Origin: Acestrorhynchus altus
Taxonomy: Eukaryota > Chordata > Actinopteri > Characiformes > Acestrorhynchidae
Direction: 5' to 3'
Length of the DNA: 64,000 nt
Assembly (NCBI GenBank): GCA_034509495.1
Contig: CM067515.1
Coordinates: 10,159,163 to 10,223,162 of the forward strand
Below, piece after piece: positions 26,301 through 33,139 of this stretch. The notes beneath the pieces were generated by a model. It saw only the letters and a list, made by a program, of their open reading frames with translations. It had not been told where the DNA came from and ran no database searches. How positions within the stretch are numbered: position 1 is the stretch's first letter; every line of letters starts with the position of its first letter. The position numbers and the translations under genes were made by a program.

Positions 26301-29300
26301 CCTGTTCTGGGCTGCTATGAGAAAAGGCTTTGGGTTGAGACTGTGAGAGAGAATGGATGGAGGTGGACATGACAGATTCGACCATATAAAGCACTGTTTA
26401 CAGACAAGCATGCAAGTGCAACGACCACCACCATACAAAACCTGACTAGTCAAAGACGCTCATTGTTCCTTGCAGAACCAAGAGCCATCTGTTAGTATTG
26501 AGAGCAAGTAAGAGAGAATAAGAGGAAAAGACTAAAAGAGGGGAATGTAAGGAGAATGGATTACATAGAAGTGCAGAGGAAGGCCATAAATCTAATAATG
26601 GAAAATGTTAGCTGTCAGTCACGCATGCAGACGCACACACACTTCGGACATAGATACAACCCTGTTCCCGTCCAGTTCTGGTTCTCACACTGTAACTCTG
26701 ACCCCTCGACTTTTTGCCACTGACCTCCATGCTACCCACCCACCCGGCAGGGTTTCCTCAGACACAGGGCCTGCTCCCAGGGATAAATCATTCCCCTGTT
26801 CCCCCTCTCTCTCTCTCTCTCCCACATATAGAAGCTCTTCTCAAGCCTCTTTTCCGAGGCAACAGAGCCAAATAATGCATATCAGACAAACGCTACGTAC
26901 AATTATTATTTTTTATATTTTTATTACACAATTATATTTTATGTATTCATTTATTATTATATTTAGATTTTTCAGTTGATATGACACATAGCGGTAACAG
27001 TCAGCTTGAGCCATGTGATTAAGTGCATAAGTAAAGGAATAGTTTGGTGAAAAATCAAATGACCATTTATAGATGGAGTCAATCAGCCAAGACACGTGAG
27101 TTTTGCTTCTGTAGTTTAGAAAGGGAGCTGCTAAGCTAACGTTGAAAACACTGGACTTGGATTGTAACCAACCACATCTGTAAATACAGGCCAAAATCTT
27201 AATTTGTTTGTTCAGAAATTCAGTCTTGCAGAGAACTTAATAGGCTAATTCACATCATATTCTGAACCACATTGATGTGTCTGTGTGAATCTGAGGTGTG
27301 TATTTGCAGAAATTAGATTGGTGACTGTCTAGTATCTGCTTCTCCAAACCGAGGCAGATGTCTGTTAATGGAACTTTATATTAGACTAGATTTCCCATAT
27401 ACTGTACATCCAAAATATGCCTACAAGGGCGGAACCCCTGCACTTCCATGTACAGGTATGGCTGTACATCTGTGTATACAGTTTTCCATATAATGAATTA
27501 AAGTATGAGGGTGGAAACCAGGTGAGAAAGCATATTTTAGCTTGTGCACCTTTCGCGTCTTTTTATTGCACGTATTCTGTGGATTGTTGCCATTCATCTG
27601 TTTTTCCATCTCTGTTGCTCTCCATAGGTTTTATTTGATAGCTGGAGGTGTTCCCCTCATCATATGTGGAATCACTGCAGCTGTCAACATCAACAACTAT
27701 GGCGATAACATTCCCTAGTAAGCTTAAATATAATTCTTGTGCATTCTCCTTATTGCATTCAGCGGGTTCTTATTAAATCTAAGCTTAAAGAGATTTCTAA
27801 TGGAGTCTAATGGGTTTATTATATTGGTAACATAAAGAACAAAATCTTGCATCTCCAAATCTCTAAAGATTTTTACCCTGTAATGTATGTTAATGTACCA
27901 AGAATTACTTGAAACTCATTTTGACCGATTTCTATTGGCATATTCATCAGGAAATGTTCAAATAAAATAAAAAAAACAGCTCATAGTTCAGAATTATGGC
28001 AAAATTTAACAATAAAAGACTTGTTCCAACAGTGAAAATATGCTGGTATTTTTATTATTATATCCATATATTTTCGTTTTCCATTTTACACTGACTCCTT
28101 GACTCTCATTATAACAGCCTTAAATTTATTACGTTCCGACAAAAGCATTTTAACAAGGGTCTTTTTAAAAACAGAGCTGCTTTTGTATTTCTGCCATTTG
28201 AGTAATTCATTGCTTTTGCCCTCTTTGACCTTTTTTACTGCCTCTGACCCCTCTGCAGCTGCTGGCTGGTATGGCAACCCAGTATTGGCGCTTTCTATGT
28301 TCCGGCTGGTCTGGTGATTGTGGTGACCTGGATCTACTTCCTGTGCACTGTGGTTCGCTTGAGGTGCCGCAACTCCCAGACGGCCAAAGACCCTCCATGC
28401 TCTGCCCCTGGCTCCACTGCCCTGCCTGAGGTCCAACCAGCTCTTAGTGGCAGCACTAGCTTGCTTTCAACAGACTCTGTGGTTGGCCAAATACATCCTG
28501 GAATTGCAGTGGAGGACCAGTACTCTCTGAAGGTTCAGTTCCTGGCGCTGGTGGCGACTCAGTTTGTGTTCTTGCTTCTGTGGTGCTGCGGTGCCATGGC
28601 AATGTGGCACACAGATAGAGAGAAGAAAGTTTTCAGCTGTTTGTATGGAGGAACAGCCACCGGGCTGGGGATCTTCTTGGTTTTACATCACTGCTTCAAG
28701 CGCTTGGATGTCCAGGCAGCCTGGCTAGGGTGTTGTCCAGGGTACCATCGCTCACAGCCAATACCTGCTTACAGCCACCCCTGCACTGCCACCACTGGGG
28801 TTCAGAGCACCTCAGATAGGGGATCGCAGCTTTTCATGGGATGTCATCCTCTGGCAGAGCCCAACAACTACTCTTCCTCCGCCAGATCGTCATCTACACC
28901 TAGTGGCACCAGCAGCATTGCCACTGGCCCCTGCAAGTTAACTAACCTCTTGCAGGTGACACAAGACAATGGCAACAATGCTGCCTGCACTCTGGCAGGC
29001 ACCAACACAAATACCAACACTAGCACAAGCACAGAGAACACCAACAGTAAGCCTGCTAACAACCTGCTTCCCAATGTTAGCACCACGCTGCCTACTCAGC
29101 AGCAACAGAGGAGGAAGACTAACAGTAGAACTAAGGCAGGGAATACTCAGTACCACCATCGAGGGGAGGGCCGAGGACACTATCGGCTCAAAGCCCTACG
29201 GGGAGCTGGGGGTGGTGGCAGTGTGGGTGCCCTGGTCCCACCTGGAATTGACCAAGTCAGTATCCATCATCTTCACAGGCACGCTTCCAGCGAGAACGGA

Positions 29301-29738
29301 AGCCTCCGGAACAGTCATAACGAGAGCCAGAATGGACCGCTGACCAATGGGAGGCATCGCGGAGAAGGGCTAGCGACAAGCCCTTCAGAAGGAAGTGACG
29401 GTGGCAGCAGTGGAAGCAGGAAGCCCTTTCCACTTTTGCCCTCGGTGGCAAGCCGGGTTGCTTTGCAGCAGAACGCGCAGAGGCGATGTGCTAGTAGGGA
29501 CAACCTCAAACTGGCCGCTGCAGCAGACAGGGACTCAAAGCGGAGCTCGTTCCCATCAAACATTGCCACAGCAACAGGGACTGGGATGGTTACAGGAACA
29601 TCATTGTTGACAACAGCTGCTGCGCCAAATGGAACACTGAAAGGATCTGTAATTGAACTTGACACAAGTGGAACAGACCAGTCACAGGGATCAGTGGGAA
29701 TGAGAGGTGGGATATGGAAGAGTGAGACTACAGTGTGA
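3102..29738 (+). CDS. adgra2: Adhesion G protein-coupled receptor A2 (GPR124), 5'-truncated by the window; 17 exons joined
   Basis: Joined exons: 3102-3173, 6129-6200, 7402-7473, 10313-10476, 12668-12881, 13349-13513, 13612-13810, 15569-15718, 16434-16595, 17239-17439, 18256-18445, 20102-20310, 23330-23457, 23776-23899, 23996-24144, 27628-27717, 28259-29738. Frame is kept across every GT/AG junction and gives about 1279 residues. Domain order is three LRRs, LRRCT, Ig, hormone-receptor motif, GAIN/GPS, seven TM segments, and a Ser/Gly/Asn-rich tail ending WKSETTV. Known for the family: with RECK it acts as a co-activator of Wnt7a/7b signalling in brain endothelium, and the ETTV end binds DLG-type PDZ proteins. 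Tail landmarks [15 protein letters not shown] and PSEGSD match what I recall of human GPR124. The neighbour rab11fip1 also favours ADGRA2 over ADGRA3. The signal peptide, LRRNT and probably the first LRR lie upstream of the window. Confidence 0.95.
3881..4110. mobile_element. Decayed Tc1-like element end
   Basis: Begins TAGTGCATCTCAAAAAATTT, followed by an AT-rich stretch and the internal repeat CTCAAAATATTAGAATA. This resembles the long IR/DR-type inverted repeat of a common fish Tc1 family. No transposase coding remains. Confidence 0.6.
5011..5100. mobile_element. Tc1-like terminal fragment
   Basis: CTTTGGAAACAATTAAGAGA followed by CCACATTACC resembles a fish Tc1-type terminal repeat. Only one end is recognisable. 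Confidence 0.4.
5165..5285 (+). mobile_element. SINE fragment (tRNA-derived family)
   Basis: GACTGAAGTGTCGTTGAGCA, CGGCACTGAACTCCCCCACT and GCTCCGGACACATGTGCTCA match the body of the SINE copies at 32850-33133 and 49556-49790. The tRNA-like head is missing. Confidence 0.55.
6129..6200 (+). CDS. adgra2: adgra2 LRR exon (second visible)
   Basis: A 72-base exon between ttttacag and gtacgt encodes [20 protein letters not shown] followed by LTKL, one LRR. Phase 2 on both sides, so it joins seamlessly to the exons at 3102 and 7402. A longer open reading frame runs through it into the intron, but the donor at 6201 ends the coding part. Confidence 0.92.
6201..7401 (+). other. adgra2: adgra2 intron
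   Basis: 1201 bases, with a non-autonomous DNA transposon at 6578-6893; the rest is unassigned. CAA/CAC-rich sequence at 6370-6480 gives a spurious open frame continuing from the LRR exon. Confidence 0.7.
6578..6893 (-). mobile_element. Internally deleted Tc1-type element
   Basis: One end reads ATATGGACAAAAGTATAGGG and the other GTCCTCAAACATTTGACCAA then ATTATAT, imperfect inverted copies of each other. The ends match the element at 53228-53667 in reverse orientation. About 316 bases with no transposase. Confidence 0.65.
7402..7473 (+). CDS. adgra2: adgra2 LRR exon (third visible)
   Basis: A 72-base exon between cctctcag and gtgagt encodes [20 protein letters not shown] plus LKLV, the last full LRR before the C-terminal cap. 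The donor is the second GT in ctggtgtgagt: taking GT at 7474 keeps the 72-base length and the frame into the LRRCT exon. The LRR plus Ig part of this receptor is the RECK-binding region in studied vertebrates. Confidence 0.9.
8148..8205. repeat. AT-rich (TAA)n-like low complexity
   Basis: Runs of aataataatataataataaa, directly visible. The Tyr/Ile-rich open frames on the minus strand here are artefacts of it. Confidence 0.9.
8460..8945. promoter_or_regulatory. Candidate intronic regulatory element (unproven)
   Basis: Unlike the AT-rich flanks, this stretch is of mixed composition, lacks recognised repeats, and is dense in possible sites: CACGTG-type E-box (CACGTGGC near 8525), TCACGTGT near 8672, GATAA and TAATCC words. 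This is inference only. Confidence 0.25.
9403..9600. repeat. Dispersed repeat family A, copy 1
   Basis: Shares AACCAAGACA, CTAGCACTGGATTTGGACTG and a TGTAAATGCATGGTCAAAAT-like tail with copies near 23547-23700 and 27032-27240. It has no coding potential, so it is probably a MITE-like element. Confidence 0.5.
10313..10476 (+). CDS. adgra2: adgra2 LRRCT exon
   Basis: The exon follows cccccaacag and ends before gtgaga. It encodes the cysteine-rich LRR cap: [19 protein letters not shown], then CAYPRRFQ, then a final DLSC. Four cysteines (CDC, LCAY, LSC) fit the LRRCT disulfide pattern. The last base joins AT of the next exon to give Asp. Confidence 0.93.
10620..11280. promoter_or_regulatory. Candidate intronic enhancer or conserved noncoding element (unproven)
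   Basis: Non-repetitive, balanced-composition sequence following the LRRCT exon. It carries ACCGGAAGA at 10632 (an ETS consensus), more TTCC-containing words (TTCCATTTTCC, TTCTTCCTCCG), and two ATTCCATTG words near 10818 and 11132. ETS factors commonly drive endothelial genes, and adgra2 is endothelial. Overlapping open frames of 90-113 codons on both strands are unlikely to be real. Confidence 0.3.
11768..12010. mobile_element. Decayed Tc1-like fragment
   Basis: TACTAGTGCATCTTAAAGTT, then AT-rich sequence with GTAAAGTGATAGTGACATAT, parallels the fragments at 3881 and 40024. The next bases (AACAAAGGGCTGACCACC, ATACCTCAACATCACTGAAT) could be remnants of the internal part. Confidence 0.5.
12205..12580. 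mobile_element. Foldback (palindromic) MITE, copy 1
   Basis: Contains CTTTCGCCCTGTTCTTCAAT, GGTCAGGATCCTACAGCACC, the loop TCAGCACTGCAGTGGCATTA and GTGGTGGTGTGGATTAGAC, then a TCTGTAATTGTACACCTATT tail. The same modules, with the loop inverted, appear at 52880-53227. Confidence 0.7.
12668..12881 (+). CDS. adgra2: adgra2 Ig-domain exon, first half
   Basis: Starts after tttcccag and ends before gtaaca (214 bases). It encodes [30 protein letters not shown], then LHWFHKGRL and HDCTFIT. The Cys in FHC is the first Ig cysteine and the Trp in HWF the core tryptophan; the partner Cys is in the next exon. SLRQVVFxGDRLPF is strongly conserved in ADGRA2. Confidence 0.95.
12882..13348 (+). other. adgra2: adgra2 intron with SINE
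   Basis: 467 bases. It contains a SINE at about 12948-13129, followed by a TTCTTTGAGTGATGCCATAG-type MITE end at about 13152-13200. Confidence 0.8.
12948..13129 (+). mobile_element. tRNA-derived SINE with A-rich tail
   Basis: GATTGGCTAGGACTTGCACT resembles an A-box region and CAAGTTCAAATCCCGGG is a clear B-box. A unique body (TTTGGCCTTGCTCTCTCTCC) and an A-rich tail follow. It is a retroposed SINE, not a functional tRNA gene. Confidence 0.75.
13349..13513 (+). CDS. adgra2: adgra2 exon: Ig second half and start of hormone-receptor motif
   Basis: Between tttctgcag and gttaga (165 bases). It encodes [19 protein letters not shown] (second Ig cysteine in WEC), [19 protein letters not shown], and [17 protein letters not shown] is a possible N-glycosylation site. 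It is separated from the next exon by only 98 bases. Confidence 0.95.
13514..13611 (+). other. adgra2: adgra2 short intron (98 bases)
   Basis: Donor gttaga, acceptor tttttgtctag. No repeat seen. Confidence 0.9.
13612..13810 (+). CDS. adgra2: adgra2 hormone-receptor-motif exon
   Basis: Starts after tttttgtctag and ends before gtaatg (199 bases). It encodes [37 protein letters not shown] and [12 protein letters not shown]. The pattern W-P-R-T-L-A-G, C-x-R-x-G-x-W-E and Y-x-x-C is the hormone-receptor domain. A Tc1-like insertion begins only 27 bases beyond the exon. Confidence 0.95.
13811..15568 (+). other. adgra2: adgra2 intron
   Basis: 1758 bases, half of it a Tc1-like element (13837-14744). 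Then a CCTTAAG-rich stretch (about 14960-15120) that may be a repeat: AACCCCTTAAGTGAAATTTC, CCCTTAAGATTG, CCCTTAAGTGTTGCCTAAGG and GTTCTTAAGGAAAC. The remainder is unassigned. Confidence 0.7.
13837..14744 (+). mobile_element. Decayed, internally deleted Tc1/mariner element
   Basis: TA target duplications at 13835-13836 and 14745-14746 flank ends CAGTTGCAACCAAAATTATT and GCTTTCATTGTAACTG. Just inside the ends, TTCAACCCCC and GGGGGTTGAA are inverted partners. The + strand keeps traces of a transposase DNA-binding domain ([24 protein letters not shown]) interrupted by stops. The catalytic part is almost all gone; about 908 bases remain. Confidence 0.88.
15569..15718 (+). CDS. adgra2: adgra2 GAIN-domain exon 1
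   Basis: Exactly 50 codons between gctgcag and gtagag, phase 0 on both ends. It encodes [20 protein letters not shown], then [20 protein letters not shown]. The MPIN-SNA-TLAHQ stretch and YVAQM-QKF are family-conserved helices of the GAIN domain. Confidence 0.93.
15719..16433 (+). other. adgra2: adgra2 intron
   Basis: 715 bases, AT-rich, no clear repeat or coding signal. Confidence 0.8.
16434..16595 (+). CDS. adgra2: adgra2 GAIN-domain exon 2
   Basis: 54 codons between tgtattttag and gtaggc. It encodes [40 protein letters not shown] and NAQDLSM. A second AG seven bases downstream (ctctcag) would throw the frame into a stop, so the first AG is chosen. Confidence 0.92.
16596..17238 (+). other. 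adgra2: adgra2 intron
   Basis: 643 bases. The stretch around 16795-16890 (TTTTTCAACCTCTGGCCTGA, CCATCCAGTGTTTTGTAGCT) resembles a degraded hAT-type MITE, but weakly. Confidence 0.6.
17239..17439 (+). CDS. adgra2: adgra2 GAIN-domain exon 3
   Basis: 67 codons between ttcttgcag and gtgaat, phase 0 on both sides. It encodes [31 protein letters not shown], a variable Ser/Asp stretch, then [20 protein letters not shown]. The paired cysteines in SCTAY and FRCTTG are conserved in ADGRA2. Confidence 0.93.
17440..18255 (+). other. adgra2: adgra2 intron filled mostly by a LINE fragment
   Basis: 816 bases. The first 200 bases are unassigned; about 17650-18213 is the 3' part of a non-LTR retrotransposon. 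The 43 bases left before the acceptor form a T-rich tract. Confidence 0.8.
17650..18213 (+). mobile_element. LINE 3' fragment (CR1/L2-like)
   Basis: The broken + frame has the C-terminal tail type of fish LINE reverse transcriptases: [11 protein letters not shown] preceded by a LGHQ-LDNRQEE region. The 3' terminus GAATTTCCCCTCTGGGGGAA, TAAAAAATGATTATCTTATCT is the typical end of such elements. Stops and frameshifts show it is dead. Confidence 0.75.
18256..18445 (+). CDS. adgra2: adgra2 GAIN-domain exon 4
   Basis: Between tttttacag and gtgaga (190 bases). It encodes [39 protein letters not shown] and [24 protein letters not shown] and the TPVI core strand are family hallmarks. The 3' tail of a LINE fragment ends about 43 bases before the acceptor. 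Confidence 0.93.
18446..20101 (+). other. adgra2: adgra2 intron
   Basis: 1656 bases, AT-rich. It has a TTCTTTGAG/CATCACTCAAAGAAC MITE-like segment at about 18735-18910. Otherwise nothing recognised; an 86-codon open frame at 19288-19548 has no features. Confidence 0.7.
20102..20310 (+). CDS. adgra2: adgra2 exon with GPS motif
   Basis: Between tctctcttag and gtaaag (209 bases). It encodes [40 protein letters not shown] and the GPS strand [14 protein letters not shown]. The GPS tryptophans (HWS, SWSS) and cysteines (EGC, RC) are present. The residue two before the presumed cleavage point is Val rather than the usual His, so self-cleavage is doubtful. Confidence 0.94.
20586..20978 (-). pseudogene. 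Tc1 transposase fragment, C-terminal catalytic part
   Basis: About 130 codons with the DND and NPIENLW motifs of the Tc1 DDE domain, ending GYTTKY then a stop. The upstream part of the catalytic core is missing. Confidence 0.9.
20972..21355 (-). pseudogene. Tc1 transposase fragment, N-terminal DNA-binding part
   Basis: Starts [20 protein letters not shown] and continues through [20 protein letters not shown] and [14 protein letters not shown] (GRPR-like hook), the two helix-turn-helix units of a Tc1 transposase. The frame breaks near 20972-20985, where a neighbouring frame continues with [13 protein letters not shown]. Confidence 0.92.
21971..22090. mobile_element. Truncated Tc1-type end
   Basis: CAGTATGTCCAAATGTTTGT, GGACAACTCTTCTATTGAAT and ACATTTAGGTATTTTCAGTA match the left end of the element at 53228. 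No right end found. Confidence 0.6.
23251..23328. repeat. (CT)n-(CA)n microsatellite forming a splice acceptor
   Basis: CTCTCTCT blocks followed by about 24 CA units. The terminal CAG supplies the AG of the TM1 exon acceptor, and the CT block probably acts as its polypyrimidine tract. Confidence 0.95.
23330..23457 (+). CDS. adgra2: adgra2 exon with TM1
   Basis: 128 bases. The acceptor AG is the end of a (CA)n microsatellite preceded by a CT-rich tract. It encodes [20 protein letters not shown] then [20 protein letters not shown], the first membrane segment, and HH. A donor gtaatg follows AG of the split Arg/Ser codon. Confidence 0.93.
23458..23775 (+). other. adgra2: adgra2 intron with dispersed repeat
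   Basis: 318 bases, about half of it repeat family A copy 2 (23547-23700). Confidence 0.8.
23547..23700. repeat. Dispersed repeat family A, copy 2
   Basis: AAAGGAATAGTTTGGTGAAA and AATCAAAT are identical to the start of the copy at 27032. It then follows the same order of words: TAGTCAATCACCAAGACACG, TTAGTTTAGAA, GCTAGGTTAGC, AAAAGCACTAG. Confidence 0.75.
23776..23899 (+). CDS. adgra2: adgra2 exon with TM2
   Basis: Between ctgtcttcag and gtaagc. It encodes [20 protein letters not shown] followed by [20 protein letters not shown] and A: first intracellular loop and second TM segment. The C in VCQA is the expected extracellular-loop cysteine. A 96-base intron follows. Confidence 0.95.
23996..24144 (+). 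CDS. adgra2: adgra2 exon with TM3
   Basis: Between tctattttag and gttagt (149 bases). It encodes [20 protein letters not shown] (TM3), [20 protein letters not shown] and QRPMLR (second intracellular loop). [10 protein letters not shown] is highly conserved in the ADGRA group. Confidence 0.95.
25690..25920. repeat. Possible dispersed repeat (A/C/G-rich)
   Basis: AACACCTGGGGGGGGATAAT, GCACAGGTGGGACACGGTGG, ACCAGAGAAAACGGGAAACT resemble a family common in fish genomes. Assignment is from memory and weak. Confidence 0.35.
26030..26150. repeat. Dispersed repeat family B, copy 1
   Basis: GTAGGTACTGACCACTGTAC, GACCTGCCTGGTGTTTTGGA, GATGTTCTGACCCAGG and CACATTTTGGTTCTCGTAAA align with a second copy at about 42650-42905. 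Confidence 0.6.
27032..27240. repeat. Dispersed repeat family A, copy 3
   Basis: TAAAGGAATAGTTTGGTGAA, AAATCAAAT, GGAGTCAATCAGCCAAGACA, GCTAAGCTAACG, AACACTGGACTTGGATTGTA, CATCTGTAAATACAGGCCAA. It shows the family most fully and links copies 1 and 2. Confidence 0.75.
27628..27717 (+). CDS. adgra2: adgra2 exon with TM4
   Basis: A 90-base exon between ctccatag and gtaagc encodes [20 protein letters not shown] and [10 protein letters not shown]. This is TM4 and the start of extracellular loop 2. It lies after a 3.5 kb intron that carries several repeats. Confidence 0.95.
27718..28258 (+). other. adgra2: adgra2 last intron
   Basis: 541 bases, AT-rich with a pyrimidine-rich end. Nothing recognised. 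Confidence 0.85.
28259..29738 (+). CDS. adgra2: adgra2 last exon: TM5-TM7 and cytoplasmic tail
   Basis: Starts after cctctgcag with the base completing Tyr, then [22 protein letters not shown]5 is [18 protein letters not shown]6 [22 protein letters not shown]7 [20 protein letters not shown]. The remaining roughly 330 residues form a low-complexity Ser/Thr/Asn/Gly-rich tail with islands [29 protein letters not shown] and CASRDNLK. It ends GIWKSETTV and TGA at 29736-29738. ETTV is a class I PDZ ligand. A Thr/Asn run ([13 protein letters not shown]) marks local repeat expansion. Confidence 0.96.
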
Positions 29739-32660
29739 TGCCAGGAAACAACAGTGATCTTTGGTTTTGGGGAGGTATCCCATAATGCAATGGGAGCCAG
29801 AAACCTCAATTGCGTGCCACAAGTCAAACATCTGGCTCCATCTGTGATTAACCTCCTGTTCATTTTATTTTCCCAAATGCTCAGCGAGCTTTGGACAGTC
29901 TGTACCTTCCTGAATTGTACCAGAAGGTTTGCCAGATAATGAATTGAAGTTTCGGTTGAGGCTTTGTGAGGGGGTCTCTGATGTTTCAGGCACAGGTGCA
30001 GAACAACTGAACAGCTTGTTTTGTTTTGTTGAATAAGTGAAGGGATGTTTATGCAAAAGTTGACCCCTCTAATCCAGTATTTTGTGAAGAAATGTGCAAC
30101 AGTATTGTTTTGTTTGTTATGTGTCTGTCGTTTATTACAGTATTATCTAAAGGAGTTTTTAAAGCTATAGAAAGTGTTTTGAGTTTTTAAGGTGTCTTTA
30201 AGCTTAAATTTGATCTTTTTGATTCTATGCATACCGAGCTGCATTCCAAGTTCATTTTCAGAGAGCTATTCATTGTTTCGCATGTACATCCTTTTTTATA
30301 CTTAGTGTGTTTGTCTTGCTTTTTGTCTGTTATTTAGAGACTGTGTGACTGAATGTATGTATGTATGACTGTACGGATGTATCAACTGACCATAACAGTA
30401 TTTAAGTCCATTCAAACTCCAGCACTGATACCTCTTGGCCTTCTCTAATCGTTCCAACATTAATGCTGTAAAAAGGAGGACTCGTGGCAGATTTGTGGTT
30501 TGTAAGCTACGTGGTTGGTCTTTTTCTGCTGATAGCAGTCTGTTCCAAAGCAGGAAGTAACCCATTCAGTTCCATCACTGTCCCCCTTTTGTGAGGAAGG
30601 CCAAATGCATGTTGACAAATCATGGGTATATACTGCCCCCTGGTGTATCCTTCATGCCATTTGTCCAACCATCTAGCAAAAGCTCTTGTTTGGACAAAAG
30701 CAGACGTCAACATATTCTAACTACCAAAAATGGAGATTCTGTTGTTACTTTATTGAAAACTTTGTGTGGAAAAGTATAGTTTGTATTATTACAATCATGT
30801 AAGACATGGTTTTCCCCATAGCACTTGAAAATGCCCCTCCCCTGTGTATTCTCACACCATGTTATGGTAGTGGCCCAATGAAGACAAAGAAATAACCTTT
30901 TTACATAGAAATCTATGTCAGTATTATCAGATTCAGGGTCTTATTTTGTTTCAGGCTTGTTATTGGTTTGTAATTTATATTCTATATTACCACTGTTGAT
31001 CTGTTGCTTTGTTCACTGTTAACTTTTCCACAAGAATCAGTGAAAATACTATTTTGAAGGGGTGTTTTGGAGAAGCTTATTATGAAGGGACAGATTGAGA
31101 TCTTTTAGACAAAGATGAAGTCTGACGAAAAATATATACTTGGGGATGCACAATGATCAGTATTGTTTCAAACTCATATTTGATTGTGCATTTATTGTGC
31201 TCTGGAAGGAATATTTAGGATAACTTGGTTTCTGCACCTAAAAATCATCATTGTATTAATTTCATTGTATTTGTAACCCTGAAAAATTACTGAGGAATTA
31301 TGTACTTGTTGTAATAGTAAATTTGGATTTTCTCAGTGTATGGAAAACTGGCCCAATGGGTACATCTAGAACATCCTGAAAAAGGATCCTCATAAACCTT
31401 GTTAAAACTTGTTTTCTTGTATGAGTAAAGAAACAATACCCTCATTTCAAAGGGGGAAACAGTCTTAGGCACAAGACAATCATTTCAATTACAGCTCCTG
31501 CACTATGCTAACAAGTAGCCTATATTGTTATTTATGATGCCATATGCAATGTCAACTTTCAGCAGTGTTATCAGAAGGACAAGCTTTTAAGAACATGCTG
31601 TTTATTCACACTTTACATCTCCAGTCTGTCCTAGATTAGAACTGCTGGCTTGTCTTTAATTCATATGTTCAGGGATTTTAATGCCAAAGAAGCTTTGTGT
31701 TTAACACCTCCTTGTCAGTATTTGCAGATAAGTTTCTTTGTCTCTGTTTGTCTCTCCTTACATGTCAGAAATCTCCCAAACCCCCCCGTTCACACTGTTT
31801 ACACACATCTGGGTTGATCTGGTCATTTTGGGGTCCTATCACTCAAACAACCTTCAGAAGTGGTCACACGTACAAAATATGACAACATACCATTTATTGT
31901 GTCAATAAGACATTTTATCAACATGTGCCTGATGGCAATGAAGGCCTCCCTGATCCTACCACCTGTTTGTTTAACAGTCCACGCAATCTAAACATTTATA
32001 ACAGTCCATACATTTACATGAACAAAAGACTTTGGTGTGGCAATGAATGCATCAAAAACCGATGTAGTAAATGTACATGGTACTCTTATTAACTCATAAT
32101 GATGCCAGTATTTCTAACAAATAACATCATATGCAGTGTAGCTGTGGTTCCAGTATATTACATTAGTAAATTGGGAGTATTTTAACAACAGAAATACTCC
32201 TTCACACTCACTGAGATCCACAAAGAATAGAAATTTGATGTCCAAAAGTGCCCCAAACTAATTCTACAACACATTTATGTTTGCATTGCAATAAGTATTT
32301 TACATTGCTTTTTTCATACCACAGGTTCAAAGGCCATTCTGGTCAGTATAAAGTCAGTAGACCATTTAACTAAGTCCTTCTGTCATATCAAAGATCTAAA
32401 AAAAGGGAGATTTCATGTGTATTTATATGTGTCACATTGCATTGATTCATTGACTATGGAAATGAAAACCCTTTTATTCTGTTTCAGTAATATATTTGCT
32501 GTTACGTTTGTGCCTTAATAAAAATCTGATGCAAATTAAGAGAATAAAAGTCAAATTAGCACTGAATCCAGCTTTCTTTGATTGTTTTGGATGTAGAAAA
32601 AGATGTTGCTGGACCTTGAAGAAAGCAAAGCAATAAAACGCTACTATTATATTTCTGTGT
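29739..32660 (+). other. adgra2: adgra2 probable 3'UTR
   Basis: No AATAAA was found between the stop codon and 32517, while three occur in 32517-32637, so a 3'UTR of about 2.9 kb is the simplest reading. The sequence is AT-rich without obvious transposons. Length is inferred; alternative signals such as ATTAAA could be used earlier. Confidence 0.5.
32517..32637 (+). terminator. adgra2: Cluster of poly(A) signals, adgra2
   Basis: AATAAA at 32517-32522, 32543-32548 and 32632-32637. A T-rich stretch (TGTGTACATTTTTCTATT) follows the last and could be the downstream element. Confidence 0.6.
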
Positions 32661-32849
32661 ACATTTTTCTATTACAAACTATGTTTTATCACAGAGATGG
32701 AAACAAAGTAATTTAGAGTGTTTTGAAGTGAAGTAGTTAATTGTACATACATGCTGATTTCTTCACAGTGGCAGTGAATAGAAGCATGAGTCACCATGTG
32801 TACAGTGAAAATGTAGCTAGGCTAGACACTTTATTTTTAAGGTATCTGT

Positions 32850-33133
32850 AAATGTGCTCATAGACCCACTGTGCTTGCACCTGCATTTAACCCATCCACA
32901 CACAGTGAAACACACATATATACACTAGTGAATTAAGCCTGCAGTTCACACTTGGGGGCAGCGAAAACACATACCCGGAACGGTGGGCAGCCCTATCCAC
33001 AGCGCCCAGGGAGCATTCGGGGAGTAAAGTGCCTTGCTTAAGGGCACATTAGTCATTCCCTGCAAGTTCAGGGATTCGCACCACCAGCCTTCCAGTCACA
33101 AGGCTGGTTCCCTAACCACTAGGCTGCCCTAGT
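32850..33133 (-). mobile_element. tRNA-derived SINE (family S)
   Basis: Read on the minus strand: TAGTGGTTAGGG (A-box), GGTGCGAATCCCTGAACTTG (B-box region), AAGCAAGGCACTTTACTCCC, GCGCTGTGGATAGGGCTGCC, and GGATGGGTTAAATGCAG near the 3' end. The copy at 49556 shares this order. It sits between the two genes. Confidence 0.75.
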
Positions 33134-33139
33134 GGTTAT

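Larger units (their letters stand above)
24145..27627 (+). other. adgra2: adgra2 intron before the TM4 exon
   Basis: 3483 bases. It contains MITE-like GTATCTTTGAGTGATGTCAT sequence (about 24357-24500), a repeat-like A/C-rich stretch (25690-25920), a repeat shared with 42650 (26030-26150), a unique GC-richer stretch (about 26590-26900), and repeat family A copy 3 (27032-27240). Confidence 0.7.

Noticed and set aside
3102..29738. Identity as adgra3 (gpr125) or adgra1
   Set aside because: The tail blocks GPCKLTNL and WKSETTV and the rab11fip1 neighbour favour ADGRA2; ADGRA1 lacks the large ectodomain.
29315..29863. 182-codon minus-strand frame
   Set aside because: Antisense of the adgra2 tail exon, with no homology recognised.
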